A DNA stretch of 64,000 bases from Lysobacter sp. FW306-1B-D06B (GCF_038446665.1 NZ_CP151802.1:2914001-2978000); one strand, 5' to 3'. Positions 42,242 to 51,598 are shown, counted from the stretch's first letter. Program-made: numbers and translations. The notes: generated by a model not told the origin, from the letters alone.

Positions 42242-42256
42242 TGCTACTCTTGGCGC

Positions 42257-42709
42257 ATGAACCTTTTCCAGCGCGCTTCACTGCGCATCGTCGCCCTCGC
42301 CTTCACCGTCGCGCTCGCCGCCTGCGCCGATCCGGGGCCGCCGCCGGGCGGCACGATTCCCCGCTTCGAAGCCATCGACCAGCAGGTCGGCACCGGCGCG
42401 GTCGCCGCGTCCGGCCAGGACGTGACCGTGCACTACACCGGTTGGAACTACGACAGCCGCAAGCCCGACGGTCGCGGCGACAAGTTCGACAGCTCGCGCG
42501 ATCGCAATGAGCCCTTCACCTTCCTGCTCGGCGCCGGCCGCGTGATCCGCGGCTGGGACGAAGGCGTGGCCGGCATGCGCGTGGGCGGCAAGCGCGTGCT
42601 GATGATCCCGCTGGAATACGGCTACGGGCGCAAGGGCGCGGGCGGCGTGATTCCGCCCAACGGCTCACTGGTGTTCGAGGTCGAACTGCTCGACGTCAAG
42701 GCGCACTGA
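42257..42709 (+). CDS. FKBP-type peptidyl-prolyl isomerase lipoprotein
   Basis: A 150-residue isomerase that helps protein folding in the envelope. Seen: a lipoprotein signal with lipobox LAAC (Cys near residue 23), then one FKBP domain: VTVHYTGWNYDSRKPDGRGD, KFDSSRDRNEPFTFLLGAGR, VIRGWDEGVAGMRVGGKRVL and GVIPPNGSLVFEVELLDV. The aromatic residues of the active pocket (Tyr, Phe, Trp) are kept. The preceding repeat ends 16 bases before the ATG. Confidence 0.94.
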   Translation: MNLFQRASLRIVALAFTVALAACADPGPPPGGTIPRFEAIDQQVGTGAVAASGQDVTVHYTGWNYDSRKPDGRGDKFDSSRDRNEPFTFLLGAGRVIRGWDEGVAGMRVGGKRVLMIPLEYGYGRKGAGGVIPPNGSLVFEVELLDVKAH

Positions 42710-42718
42710 GGCCACGCC

Positions 42719-43708
42719 TCAGGCCAGCGACGCGGCGGCCTGCGCGGCGATCTCGAACGAGTGCACGCGTGCGGCGTGTTCGAAGACATTGGCGGTGATC
42801 ATCAGTTCGTCGGGCTTGTGGCGTTCGATGAAGGCCGCCATGCCATCGCGCACGGTCGGCAGGTCGCCGACCACCGAACAGGCCAGTGCCTGCTCGACGC
42901 CGCTCTTCTCCAGCGGCGTCCAGTACGACTCGATGTCGTCGATCGGCGCCGGAATCAGGCCCGGCCGACCGCGTCGCAGATTGACGAACGCCTGCTGCAA
43001 GGTCGTGAACGCACGCCGCGCCTGCGCGTTGCTTTCCGCACCGACCACGTTGAGCGCGAGCATCGCGTAGGGCTGTTGCAACCGCTTGGACGGCTTGAAC
43101 TCGCGACGGTACATGGTGAGCGCGTGATCCATCGCGTCGGGCGCGAAGTGCGAGGCGAACGCGAACGGCAGGCCCAATTGCGCGGCCAGTCGCGCCGAGA
43201 ACAGGCTCGACCCCAGCAACCACACCGGCACGTCCAGCCCCGCGCCGGGCACGGCGCGCACGGCCTGCCCGGGCTGCACGGGTTCGAAGTAATGCAGCAG
43301 CTCGACCACGTCCTGCGCGAACATGTCGGCCGCCTCGAAGTAACGGCGCAGCGCGTGCGCGGTCGCATGGTCGGTTCCAGGCGCGCGCCCCAGCCCCAGG
43401 TCGATGCGATCGGGATACAGCGATGCCAGCGTGCCGAACTGCTCGGCCACCTGCAGCGGCGCATGGTTGGGCAGCATGACGCCGCCCGCGCCGACACGGA
43501 TCGTGCGCGTGCCACAGGCAACGTGACCGATCAGCACCGCCGTCGCGGCGCTGGCGATGCCCGGCATGTTGTGGTGCTCGGCCAGCCAGTAACGCTGGAA
43601 GCCCAGGCGCTCGGCATGGCGCGCCAGATCGAGCGTGTTGGCGAACGCCTGCGCGGCGTCGCTGCCTTCGGTGATCGGGGCCAGGTCGAGGACGGAAATC
43701 GGAACCAT
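42719..43708 (-). CDS. LLM-class flavin-dependent oxidoreductase (luciferase-like)
   Basis: A 329-residue TIM-barrel monooxygenase of the MsnO8/YhbW-like branch. Seen: [16 protein letters not shown] opening ([19 protein letters not shown]), [55 protein letters not shown] and [20 protein letters not shown]. These are the flavin and substrate loops of the family. Length is normal. Convergent with the FKBP gene. Confidence 0.93.
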   Translation of the reverse strand: MVPISVLDLAPITEGSDAAQAFANTLDLARHAERLGFQRYWLAEHHNMPGIASAATAVLIGHVACGTRTIRVGAGGVMLPNHAPLQVAEQFGTLASLYPDRIDLGLGRAPGTDHATAHALRRYFEAADMFAQDVVELLHYFEPVQPGQAVRAVPGAGLDVPVWLLGSSLFSARLAAQLGLPFAFASHFAPDAMDHALTMYRREFKPSKRLQQPYAMLALNVVGAESNAQARRAFTTLQQAFVNLRRGRPGLIPAPIDDIESYWTPLEKSGVEQALACSVVGDLPTVRDGMAAFIERHKPDELMITANVFEHAARVHSFEIAAQAAASLA

Positions 43709-43827
43709 GCGGGCACTCCTTGCAGTGACCTTCCGATGTGGGGCCGTGCCGCGCCGATCAAACCCGCGCAGCGTTCCACCCCCGCGCGTTCAGCATTGCA
43801 CGTACGACGACACCGGCGTGTGAGGCC

Positions 43828-44274
43828 TCACCACAGGTCGAAGACCACGCCGTCGCGTTCGTTGTCCCAGATCGTGCTGAAGACCCACCACCGGCCATGT
43901 TCGAAGCACAGCTGGATGCTGTTGGCGCCGCGTTTGATCACGGGCGACTCCGGCGATTCGCGCGCTTCGTAGTGGCTCCACACATGGGCGACCTGGCCGA
44001 AGCGCTCCACGCGCTGGTCGATCTCGACCTCGAAGAAGCCGTTGGCGGCGAAGTACGGCGTGACGTCCTCGATGTAGCTGTCCACGCTGAACACCACCGA
44101 GCGCGTGCCGCCATCGGGTTCCACCACGGTACGCAGGCTGCGCGCCTGCGGGTGCTGGAGGAAGCGGAAGCGCGCCCAGTCGCGCGGCGCGCCGGCCGGG
44201 CCGGAAATGCACTCGTAGATCGCACGCACGATCGTGGGGATGTCCTGCGTGTCCTGCCACCATTGCGGGTTCAT
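43828..44274 (-). CDS. NTF2/SnoaL-like fold protein
   Basis: A 148-residue soluble protein. Seen: IVRAIYECISGPAGAPRDWA, a helix followed by a GPAGxPRDW turn common to this NTF2-like family, SVDSYIEDVTPYFAANGFFE and VAHVWSHYEARESPESP, then HGRWWVFSTIWDNER. Probably a small hydrolase-like or ligand-binding cone fold; function unknown. It may share a transcript with the serine hydrolase gene just downstream (34 bp). Confidence 0.8.
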   Translation of the reverse strand: MNPQWWQDTQDIPTIVRAIYECISGPAGAPRDWARFRFLQHPQARSLRTVVEPDGGTRSVVFSVDSYIEDVTPYFAANGFFEVEIDQRVERFGQVAHVWSHYEARESPESPVIKRGANSIQLCFEHGRWWVFSTIWDNERDGVVFDLW

Positions 44275-44308
44275 CGGGGTTCTCCTTGTGTTTGGGCGAT
44301 CGTGGCGG

Positions 44309-45934
44309 TCACGAGCCCGCTGCGCCGGACGCTTCCACCACAGGCTTCAAGCGCAGATCCTGGAAGTCGAAACTGAAATCCGTCAGCGGCGAGATCGCCT
44401 CCATCCGCGCCTCACGGACTTCACCGTCCGCATCCAGCGCGAAGGTCATGAATGCATCCGCGTTGAGCCAGCGCTCGTTCCAGCGCACCACGAAGGTGTC
44501 GTTCTGCCAGGGCTCCATCCGGCCGACGAGGTCGGGCGAGCGGCTGAAACGCACGGTGAGGCCGTCGTGCCCCTGTTCGACGACGACGTCGCCGTACCAC
44601 GGATCGCGATACGTCTTCGCATAGGTCGCCAACGGACGCGACGGCGGCGCATTGGCGGCGCGTGCCTGCACATGCTTGCGCCAGTCCTCGTCCGCCTTGC
44701 CTTTCGATTTGGCGAGCGCGGCGGCGTAGGCGGCCGTCCAGTCGGTGCGCGGCGCTTCGAGGAAGGCATCGAGCACGCGCATCGTCACCGCATTGAAGGC
44801 GCCGCCCACCTCAGCGTTGGTCAGCACGATCACGCCGAGGCCGCGCTGCGGTACCAGCGTCACGCGCGAGACCATGCCCGGCCAGCCGCCGGTATGCCAG
44901 ACCAGCTTGTTGCCGCGATAGTCGGACAACTGCCAGCCTTCGCCGTAGCCCAGGAAGTTCGGCTTCGCCGCTTCCAGTTCGGGCACGCTCGGCTTGGGGA
45001 TCGTGATGGGGGTGATGATCGACCACATCTGTTGCTGGCGTTCCTCACTGAACAACCGCTGCTGCGTGCCCTTGGCGTCGGTGAAGGTGCCGCCGGCGAG
45101 TTGCATGCGCATCCAACGGCTCATGTCGTGCACGCTGGAATAGAGTCCGCCCGCGCCGGACACGTTGCTCCACGACATGCGCGGTGCCGGTTGCAGATCC
45201 TTGAAATCGGCCTTGGCGTGGCCGGTGGCGACGTTGTCGCGTGGTCGCAGCGAATCGCTGTTGAAGCGCGTGTCGCGCATGCCCAGCGGCGCGAAGATGC
45301 GCTGCTGCAGGAACTGCGCGTAGCTCTGCCCGCTGGCCTTCTCGATCACCAGCTGCGCCACACCGTAGAGGATGTTGTCGTAGGCGTACTGGCCGCGGAA
45401 GCTGCCGGTGAGCGGGACGTCCTTGAGGCGCCGCGCGACTTCCTCGGTGGAGTAGTCCGTGCCCGGCCAGTACAGCAGATCGCCCGCGCCCAGGCCCAGG
45501 CCGCTGCGGTGCGCGAGCAGGTCGCGCACACGCATTTCCTGCGTCACGTAGGGATCGGACATGCGGAACCACGGCAGGTGGTCGATGACGCGGTCGTCCA
45601 GGCTCAGCTTGCCTTCGTCGGCGAGGATCGACAGCGATGCCGCGGTGAAGGCCTTGGTGTTGGAGGCGATGGCGAACAGCGTGTTCGCGTCGACCTTGGC
45701 TGGCTTGCCCATCTCGCGCACGCCGAAGCCGCGTTCGAGCACCACCTCGCCGTCCTTCACCACCGCCACCGCGATGCCCGGCACGTCGAACTGCCTGCGC
45801 ACGTTCTCCACGTAGGCGTCGAAGTCCTGCAATTGCGAAGGCAGCGTGCCTTCCTGCGCCTGCGCGCCCTGCGCCAGCAGCGCGCCGGCCATCATCGTGC
45901 CGAGCACGCCCGCCTGCCTGATTCCCCGAAGCAT
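44309..45934 (-). CDS. Exported serine beta-lactamase-like hydrolase
   Basis: A 541-residue class-C-type serine hydrolase. Seen: a signal peptide ending QGAQAQ (residue ~27), Ser-x2-Lys as FAIASNTKAFTA (~95), Tyr-x-Asn as YAYDNILYG (~190), and the third box as WHTGGWPG (~345). A C-terminal domain (from ~430) with DPWYGDVVVEQGHDGLTVRF is of DUF3471 type. The family includes esterases and D-amino-acid peptidases; beta-lactam hydrolysis is not implied. Confidence 0.92.
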   Translation of the reverse strand: MLRGIRQAGVLGTMMAGALLAQGAQAQEGTLPSQLQDFDAYVENVRRQFDVPGIAVAVVKDGEVVLERGFGVREMGKPAKVDANTLFAIASNTKAFTAASLSILADEGKLSLDDRVIDHLPWFRMSDPYVTQEMRVRDLLAHRSGLGLGAGDLLYWPGTDYSTEEVARRLKDVPLTGSFRGQYAYDNILYGVAQLVIEKASGQSYAQFLQQRIFAPLGMRDTRFNSDSLRPRDNVATGHAKADFKDLQPAPRMSWSNVSGAGGLYSSVHDMSRWMRMQLAGGTFTDAKGTQQRLFSEERQQQMWSIITPITIPKPSVPELEAAKPNFLGYGEGWQLSDYRGNKLVWHTGGWPGMVSRVTLVPQRGLGVIVLTNAEVGGAFNAVTMRVLDAFLEAPRTDWTAAYAAALAKSKGKADEDWRKHVQARAANAPPSRPLATYAKTYRDPWYGDVVVEQGHDGLTVRFSRSPDLVGRMEPWQNDTFVVRWNERWLNADAFMTFALDADGEVREARMEAISPLTDFSFDFQDLRLKPVVEASGAAGS

Positions 45935-46054
45935 CGTTTTCGCCGGCTCCCACTAGGTCTGTGTACAGCCTGGAAGATACCGCGTCCGCGCGCGAGGGCC
46001 GCAGGTCAGGGGCGCCCTGCATAATGTCGATCCTGCTCCCTCGCTGTGCCCCGC

Positions 46055-47305
46055 ATGCCCGCTTCTCCCGAATCCTCCGTGCGCCTGGCCATCATCGGCG
46101 GCGGCCCCGCCGGCCTGATGGCCGCCGAAACCGCGCGCGCGGCCGGCGTGGAGGTGGATCTGTTCGAGGCCAAGGGTTCGGTGGGGCGCAAGTTCCTCAT
46201 CGCCGGCAAGGGCGGGCTCAACCTCACCCACGGCGAACCGCGACCGGCGTTCGATGCGCGCTATGGCGCCCGCGCGCGCGAAGTGGGCGCGTGGCTGGAC
46301 GATTTCGACGCCGACGCGCTGCGCGCATGGGCGCGCGGCTTCGACGTGGAGACCTACGTCGGTACCTCGGGCCGCGTGTTTCCGGTCGATCGCAAGGCCG
46401 CGCCACTGCTGCGCGGCTGGGTGCGGCGGCTGCGCGAGGACGGCGTGCGTTTCCACGTGCATCACACCTGGCTCGGCTGGCGCGACGACGGCGCGCTGCG
46501 CTTCGACACGCCCGAAGGTGAAATCGCCGTGCGGGCCGATGCGACGGTGCTCGCGCTCGGCGGCGGCAGTTGGCCGGAGCTGGGTTCCGATGGCGCCTGG
46601 GTTCCGGCCCTGGAGGCGCGCGAGGTGGACGTGGCGCCGCTGCAACCGTCCAATTGCGGGTTCGACATCGGCTGGAGCGCGCACTTCGCCGAGCGCCACG
46701 CCGGCGCACCGCTGAAGCCCGTCATCGCGCACTGGCACGACGAACAGGGCCGCCCGCACGAATTGCAGGGCGAATGCGTGGTCACGCAGACCGGCATCGA
46801 GGGCAGCCTGATCTACGCGCTTTCGGCGATGCTGCGCGATGCGATCGCCGCTCACGGCGAAGTGCTGCTGGAACTGGACCTTGCCCCCGCCCGCGAACTG
46901 CACCGCCTGCGCGCCGACCTGGAGAAGCCGCGCGGCGGCCGCAGCCTCACCGAACACCTGCGCCGCCATGCCGGCATCACGGGCGTGAAGGCCGCGCTGC
47001 TCTACGAGCTGCTGGGCAAGGAGGCGATGCACGACACGCAACTGCTGTCGCGCACGATCAAGCGCCTGCCGTTGCGGCTGCTGCGCGCGCGCCCCATCGC
47101 CGAAGCGATCAGCAGCGCGGGCGGTGTGCGTCTGGAAGCGCTGGACGCCGACACGCTGATGCTGCACGCGATGCCCGGCGTGTTCTGCGCGGGCGAAATG
47201 CTGGACTGGGAAGCGCCGACCGGCGGCTATCTGCTCACGGCCTGCTACGCGAGCGGGTTGCGCGCGGGGCGTGGGGCGGTGGCGTGGCTGGGCAGAAATG
47301 AGTGA
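46055..47305 (+). CDS. HI0933/BaiN-like flavoprotein
   Basis: A 416-residue FAD-binding protein of the TIGR03862 type. Seen: VRLAIIGGGPAGLMAAETAR (dinucleotide fold), VGRKFLIAGKGGLNLTHGEP (the family's K-GGxN motif), LALGGGSWPELGSDGAW, and the C-terminal FCAGEMLDWEAPTGGYLLTA. Probably a reductase; substrate unknown. The ATG at 46055 is preferred to a GTG three codons earlier; neither has a strong ribosome site. Confidence 0.92.
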   Translation: MPASPESSVRLAIIGGGPAGLMAAETARAAGVEVDLFEAKGSVGRKFLIAGKGGLNLTHGEPRPAFDARYGARAREVGAWLDDFDADALRAWARGFDVETYVGTSGRVFPVDRKAAPLLRGWVRRLREDGVRFHVHHTWLGWRDDGALRFDTPEGEIAVRADATVLALGGGSWPELGSDGAWVPALEAREVDVAPLQPSNCGFDIGWSAHFAERHAGAPLKPVIAHWHDEQGRPHELQGECVVTQTGIEGSLIYALSAMLRDAIAAHGEVLLELDLAPARELHRLRADLEKPRGGRSLTEHLRRHAGITGVKAALLYELLGKEAMHDTQLLSRTIKRLPLRLLRARPIAEAISSAGGVRLEALDADTLMLHAMPGVFCAGEMLDWEAPTGGYLLTACYASGLRAGRGAVAWLGRNE

Positions 47306-47321
47306 GTGATTCGCGGGCTTC

Positions 47322-47361
47322 GCCCTCACCCCAACCCCTCTCCCGCAAGCGGTAGAGGGGC
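47322..47361. repeat. Single-hairpin palindromic repeat, inverted copy
   Basis: GCCCTCACCCCAACCCCTCT followed by CCCGCAAGCGGTAGAGGGGC, the reverse complement of the unit at 42202-42241 with one change. It fills the gap between two convergent genes. Confidence 0.85.
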
Positions 47362-47387
47362 TTTGTCGGTTCGGGCTGCTGGCGCGC

Positions 47388-48062
47388 TTACCGCCCCTGC
47401 GCGATCTTCTTGTCCGACGTGTTCACGCCGCCGGCGATCGGGAAGTACTGCACGCTGGCGCACAGCTCGATGCCGTTGGCGGTCGCGGCCGGCAGGTCGG
47501 TGCCCTTCAGGCCGATCAGCTTGAGCGTTTCGCCGGTGGGGTCCTCGACCTTCGCCAGCGCGATGAAACCGGTCCGATTGCCGCCGCACATGGCATTGGC
47601 CGGCGACTGCGTCGGCGGGGTTTCCTCCAGCACGCGGCGCAGTTCCACCGGCTGCGAGGCGTCGACGATCATCGCTTGCGCATACGTGCTGCCCGGCGAG
47701 TACTGATCGCCGCCATTGACCAGGGCGACGCGTTCGGTGGTGAAGGTCGCGCCGTTCTCGCCCTTGATCACCGTGTCCTCCAGCGAGAGCTTGCCGGTGA
47801 CGGCGGTGGCCACCGGATTGCCGGGATCGAACTCGCCCAGCGCGACCGGCTTGATCATCGGCGGCGCGGCGCGCTCGACCGGCTTGGCGTTGACGTCCGG
47901 CTGCGGATTGGCGGCCGGCGCCGGCGCGGTGATCGCTTCCGGCGGCGCGGTGTTCACCGGTGCCGAGGGCTCGCAGGCCGACAGGCCGGCCACCGCCATC
48001 AGCGCCGCCGCGACACGCGGGGCCATCCACACCACACCGGACTTCGTCATCGCCTTGCTCAC
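47388..48062 (-). CDS. Hypothetical lipoprotein
   Basis: A 224-residue protein. Seen: a lipoprotein signal with lipobox LSAC (Cys near residue 30), a Pro/Ala-rich linker (~31-70), then a beta-rich domain with three further cysteines. No family recognised. A GTG at 48062 is chosen because AAGGAG lies eight bases upstream; the ATG four codons later lacks that site at a good distance. Confidence 0.75.
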   Translation of the reverse strand: MSKAMTKSGVVWMAPRVAAALMAVAGLSACEPSAPVNTAPPEAITAPAPAANPQPDVNAKPVERAAPPMIKPVALGEFDPGNPVATAVTGKLSLEDTVIKGENGATFTTERVALVNGGDQYSPGSTYAQAMIVDASQPVELRRVLEETPPTQSPANAMCGGNRTGFIALAKVEDPTGETLKLIGLKGTDLPAATANGIELCASVQYFPIAGGVNTSDKKIAQGR

Positions 48063-48114
48063 AGATCAGGCTCCTTGCTGCCGTGGACGCGGCGGGGGAA
48101 GGCCGTGGGCCGCG

Positions 48115-48852
48115 TCAGGCGGCGTCGTCCACCAGGGGTTGGAGTTCGGGATCGAGCGCCACGCGCTCGTCGAACACGAAGCAGCGACCATCGTAATGGC
48201 GGCCGCCGACCTGCTCAAAGTAACCCAGAATGCCGCCGTCGAGCTGCAACACGTTATGCATTCCGTCGGACTGCATCCACAGCGCGGCCTTCTCGCAGCG
48301 GATGCCGCCGGTGCAGAAGCTCACCACCGTCGTGTCGCGCAGCGTCGGGCGATGCGCCTGCAGTGCCTGCGGCAGATCGGTGAAGTTGTCGATCGGCAGC
48401 GTCAACGCACCATTGAAGGTGCCGTAGGCGAACTCCTCGCGATTGCGCGTATCGAGCATCACCACCGGCTTGCCTGCATCGTCGTGCCCTTGATCGAGCC
48501 AGCGCGCCAGCACCTGCGGTTCCACCGTCGGCGCGCGACCTTGCAGCGGCGAGGCGTTCTCGCGACGGAAGCTGATGATCTCCGGCTTCACCTTCACCTT
48601 GAGCCGCGCGAACGGTTGCGACTGGCTGTGGCTGAACTTGACGATGATCTGCGCGAAGCGCGGATCCTCACGCAATGCATCGAGGAAACCGTGGAGCGCG
48701 GCGTCCTCGCCCGCCAGGAACAGGTTGATGCCCTCGCCCGCCACCAGCATTGTGCCGCGCAGCGCGGCGGCCTCGGCGCGTTCGCGCAGGGTGGCGGCCA
48801 GGGCCTCGGGGCGGTCGATGGAGACGAAGTGGTAGGCGGCGAGATTCAGCAT
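48115..48852 (-). CDS. trhO: tRNA uridine(34) hydroxylase TrhO (rhodanese-like)
   Basis: A 245-residue enzyme that hydroxylates U34 of tRNA using oxygen. Seen: LNLAAYHFVSIDRPEALAAT at the N-terminus, GTMLVAGEGINLFLAG, KVKVKPEIISFRR, and a C-terminal rhodanese domain with VMLDTRNREEFAYGTFNGAL and the active Cys in VVSFCTGGIRCEKAALWM. The length is shorter than E. coli YceA (350), as in many proteobacteria. Start 48852 gives the conserved N-terminus. Confidence 0.92.
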   Translation of the reverse strand: MLNLAAYHFVSIDRPEALAATLRERAEAAALRGTMLVAGEGINLFLAGEDAALHGFLDALREDPRFAQIIVKFSHSQSQPFARLKVKVKPEIISFRRENASPLQGRAPTVEPQVLARWLDQGHDDAGKPVVMLDTRNREEFAYGTFNGALTLPIDNFTDLPQALQAHRPTLRDTTVVSFCTGGIRCEKAALWMQSDGMHNVLQLDGGILGYFEQVGGRHYDGRCFVFDERVALDPELQPLVDDAA

Positions 48853-48905
48853 GCGCCTATTGTACGGCGACGTCGTTACTTGAAGTTCAGGGCGTAACTC
48901 ATTGA

Positions 48906-49559
48906 TCAAACATGGCCAGAAGGCGACGTTTGCCGCAACCACCGGGCCGCAAGCGCCAGCCAGACCAGGATCGCGGCGATCACCGCCTTCTGACTCAGCC
49001 CGCGCGGCAGGTCGCGCCAGAGCGCGTGCAGCCACAGCGAGATGAAGCAGAACACCGCCAGCGCGAAGGCCAGCGCGAAGTGGCGGCGCCAGCGCGGGTC
49101 GCGACGCAGCGACCAGCTCTGCACGAGCATGCCCACCGTCGTGCCGAGAAAGGCCAGCGGCGCGGAGATCGCGTGCACGTAGGCGTGCGTCGTCATCGCG
49201 CCCGGGCCGCCGCGGTCGGTCTCGGCCCAGGCGGTGATGGCCAGCGCGATCGCGCCGACCAGGAACAGCACCAGCGCCGCAGGACTGCGGCCGGTGCGGG
49301 TCGCCGCGCCGTAGTAGCCCGCGCCGATCAGGCCCAGGCTCATCGCAAGCCCGAGGTAGGCCAGCTGCAACCACAAGCCGACCGGCCCGAGCAGGTAGAA
49401 ACTCAGCGTCGCACGGACCCAGTCCAGGTCCGTGCGCAGGAACTGCATCGCGGTGGCGACCACCGCGAACACGGTCACCCCACCCAGCGCCCAGGTCCCG
49501 ATCGTTCGCGTCCGTGCCGCCGTCAGGCGCGCTTCGACTACGACCGGGACGTCGGACAT
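48906..49559 (-). CDS. DUF998-family membrane protein
   Basis: A 217-residue integral membrane protein with six or so helices. Seen: FLRTDLDWVRATLSFYLLGP (residues ~40-60), AWAETDRGGPGAMTTHAYVH in the centre, and a basic loop SLRRDPRWRR. The DxD--RATLSxY pattern is common in DUF998. Function unknown. Its ATG shares a base with the stop of the DUF1993 gene (TGATG). Confidence 0.82.
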   Translation of the reverse strand: MSDVPVVVEARLTAARTRTIGTWALGGVTVFAVVATAMQFLRTDLDWVRATLSFYLLGPVGLWLQLAYLGLAMSLGLIGAGYYGAATRTGRSPAALVLFLVGAIALAITAWAETDRGGPGAMTTHAYVHAISAPLAFLGTTVGMLVQSWSLRRDPRWRRHFALAFALAVFCFISLWLHALWRDLPRGLSQKAVIAAILVWLALAARWLRQTSPSGHV

Positions 49560-50068
49560 CAGCGTGCTCCCATGTAATCCAGTTTGCCGACCGGCACGCC
49601 GTTGTGGCGCAGCAGCGCGTAGGCGGTCGTCACGTGGAAGAAGAACTGCGGCAGGCCGTACTGGAGCAGGTAGCCGCGACCGTCGAAACGGCGCTCCTTC
49701 GGGGTACCGGGGCGCAGGACGATCTCGCGCTCCCCGGCGCCGTCGAACAGCAGCGCGTCCAGGCCTTCGACGAAGGCCAGCGTGCGCGCGATGCGCTCGC
49801 GCAACTCGGCGAAACTGCGCTCTTCGTCGGGCATCGCGGGCACTTCGACATCGGCCAGGCGCGCCGAGATGCTCTTGGCGAAATCGCAGGCGATCTGCAC
49901 CTGGCGCAGCAGCGGGAACATGTCCGGGAACAACCGCGTCTGCAGGAGGACGTCCGGGTCGTAGCCCGCCGTCTTCGCGTGCTCTTCACCCTTGGCGAGC
50001 ACGCCGTCGAGTGCGCGGAGCATGTGGCGGAACACGGGCACACTGGCCTCGTGCAGGGAAAGTGACAT
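49559..50068 (-). CDS. DUF1993-family protein
   Basis: A 169-residue all-helical protein of the DinB-like DUF1993 family. Seen: SVPVFRHMLRALDGVLAKGE, LLQTRLFPDMFPLLRQVQIA, and LPQFFFHVTTAYALLRHNGV PVGKLDYMG-type ending with a His in the family's position. Some DinB-like proteins bind metal and small thiols; nothing more can be said. Translationally coupled to the membrane protein gene that follows. Confidence 0.9.
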   Translation of the reverse strand: MSLSLHEASVPVFRHMLRALDGVLAKGEEHAKTAGYDPDVLLQTRLFPDMFPLLRQVQIACDFAKSISARLADVEVPAMPDEERSFAELRERIARTLAFVEGLDALLFDGAGEREIVLRPGTPKERRFDGRGYLLQYGLPQFFFHVTTAYALLRHNGVPVGKLDYMGAR

Positions 50069-50136
50069 GCAGCAACTCCATCAGGAACGACGATGCCGGC
50101 GATGTTACGGCCGCCGCGCCGCTCCGTCACTTCCCT

Positions 50137-51330
50137 TCACGTCGCGGCTAGCGCGGCGCGGTCCTGCGCCAACGAGGCGTACAACGTTTCCACCTGGCGC
50201 GTGAGCGCTTGCGAACTCCAACGTCGTGCGTCGTGCGGACCGGCCGCCGACAGCGACGCGCGCAGCTCGGCCGAACGCAGCAGCCTGGCGGTCTGTTCGG
50301 CGAAGGCGTCCACGTCCTCGGGGGCGATCAGCGCGCTGTGCGTATCACGCAGCACCATCGCCGTGCCCATCACCGCGGTGGAGACGATGGGCACGCCCAG
50401 CGCCATGGCTTCGATCAGCACCAGCCCCTGCGTTTCCGTGGGCGAAGCGAACACGAACGCGTCGCCGGCCCGATAGGCGTCCAGCAGCGTCGAGCGGCGG
50501 TCCAGGTTGCCGAAAAAGCGCACGTTCGTCCCAATGCCCAGCTCGTCCACGAGCCGGCGCAGGCGCGGTTCGTCCGGGCCTTCGCCGGCGATGAGGAACA
50601 GCAGGTCGGGGAACTGCGCGACCAGCCGCTGCACCACGCGCAGCAGGAAGGCGATGTTCTTCTCCAGCGAGAGCCGGCTGACCGTCACTAGTGCCGGCCG
50701 CGTGGGGGCGATGCCGTGCTGCGCGCGGAAGCGCGCGCCGTCGCCGCCCAGGAACTCGGCCAGGTCGATGCCCGTCGGCAACACCGTGTGCGGCGTGGCG
50801 ATGCCGTAGCGCTGCAGCACGTCGACCATCTGCGCGCTGGGGACGATGAGGTGATCCACGCCGTGGCACAGGCGGCGCGAAGCCACGCGCGCGACGTGCC
50901 GGCCGATGGCGGTCGGCAACCACGGCAGGTAGTGGCCGACGTACTCCTCGAAGTAGGTGTGATACGTCTCCACCGTCGGCACGCCCAGTTCGCGCGCCAG
51001 CTGCACGCCCATCGCATGCGCGCGGAAGGGGGTGTGGATGTGGACGACGTCCCATTCGCGCTCGGCCAGTGCATCGCGCACGCGGTGGGCGTCACGGGCA
51101 CGCATCAGGCGGTCCTCGGGGTCGAAGAAGATCACCCGCGACGGGACGCGGATGACCTCGAATTCGCCCTGTCCGTCGTGCTGCTCCTGGCCGCTGCCTT
51201 CGCCGTAGTCCGGCGCGACGATGGTCACCGCATGGCCCCTCTGCGCCAGCGAGCGGGCGAAGGTGCGGATCGAGGTGGAAACCCCGTTGACCCGCGGGAA
51301 GTACACGTCGGAAAGCATCAGCAGGTTCAT
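50137..51330 (-). CDS. GT4 glycosyltransferase (diacylglycerol glucosyltransferase-like)
   Basis: A 397-residue glycosyltransferase. Seen: LSDVYFPRVNGVSTSIRTFA at the N-terminus, VHIHTPFRAHAMGVQLAREL, YHTYFEEYVGHYLPWLP, and the C-terminal nucleotide-sugar part with TVSRLSLEKN, AGEGPDEPRLRRL and FASPTETQGLVLIEAMALG (Glu-x7-Glu). The closest group transfers sugar to lipids, including enzymes that make glycolipids when phosphate is scarce. A Pho-box-like direct repeat 55 bp upstream supports that idea, but the acceptor is inferred. Confidence 0.88.
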   Translation of the reverse strand: MNLLMLSDVYFPRVNGVSTSIRTFARSLAQRGHAVTIVAPDYGEGSGQEQHDGQGEFEVIRVPSRVIFFDPEDRLMRARDAHRVRDALAEREWDVVHIHTPFRAHAMGVQLARELGVPTVETYHTYFEEYVGHYLPWLPTAIGRHVARVASRRLCHGVDHLIVPSAQMVDVLQRYGIATPHTVLPTGIDLAEFLGGDGARFRAQHGIAPTRPALVTVSRLSLEKNIAFLLRVVQRLVAQFPDLLFLIAGEGPDEPRLRRLVDELGIGTNVRFFGNLDRRSTLLDAYRAGDAFVFASPTETQGLVLIEAMALGVPIVSTAVMGTAMVLRDTHSALIAPEDVDAFAEQTARLLRSAELRASLSAAGPHDARRWSSQALTRQVETLYASLAQDRAALAAT

Positions 51331-51384
51331 CGCGTGCGTCCGTCCGGCGCATGCGTCCGGGTTCCTGGAATTGCAGCGGAGTTT

Positions 51385-51402
51385 TGTTACAGGCGTGTCA
51401 CA
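51385..51402 (-). promoter_or_regulatory. Pho-box-like direct repeat before the glycosyltransferase gene
   Basis: On the minus strand, TGTGACACGCCTGTAACA: two TGTnACA units in direct repeat with an 11-base period, the spacing of PhoB half-sites (TGTCAT-N5-TGTCAT). It ends 55 bases before the ATG. TGCAATTC 10 bases further could serve as a -10. Confidence 0.45.
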
Positions 51403-51435
51403 TCGTCGCCATCAAACGCCCGCTACCGCTCAATA

Positions 51436-51556
51436 GCCCCTCTCCAGCCTGCGGGAGAGGGGTTGGGGTGAGGGCGTGGGCCGAGGAAGCGCCTGATGTC
51501 CTGGCAGCCTGCCCTCATCCGCCTGCCGGCACCTTCTCCCGCGCGCGGGAGAAGGG
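51436..51556. repeat. Composite palindromic repeat, copy 2
   Basis: The left hairpin (GCCCCTCTCCAGCCTGCGGG then AGAGGGGTTGGGGTGAGGGC) and right hairpin (CCTTCTCCCG / CGGGAGAAGGG) are the same as in the copy at 23718-23835, including the GCCTGCCCTCATCCGCCTGC link, but the middle 40 bases differ. It lies between the glycosyltransferase and soxR genes. Confidence 0.85.
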
Positions 51557-51598
51557 CTGCTCCAGTGAAGCTTCCACGGATGAGCTTCCACGAGTTCC

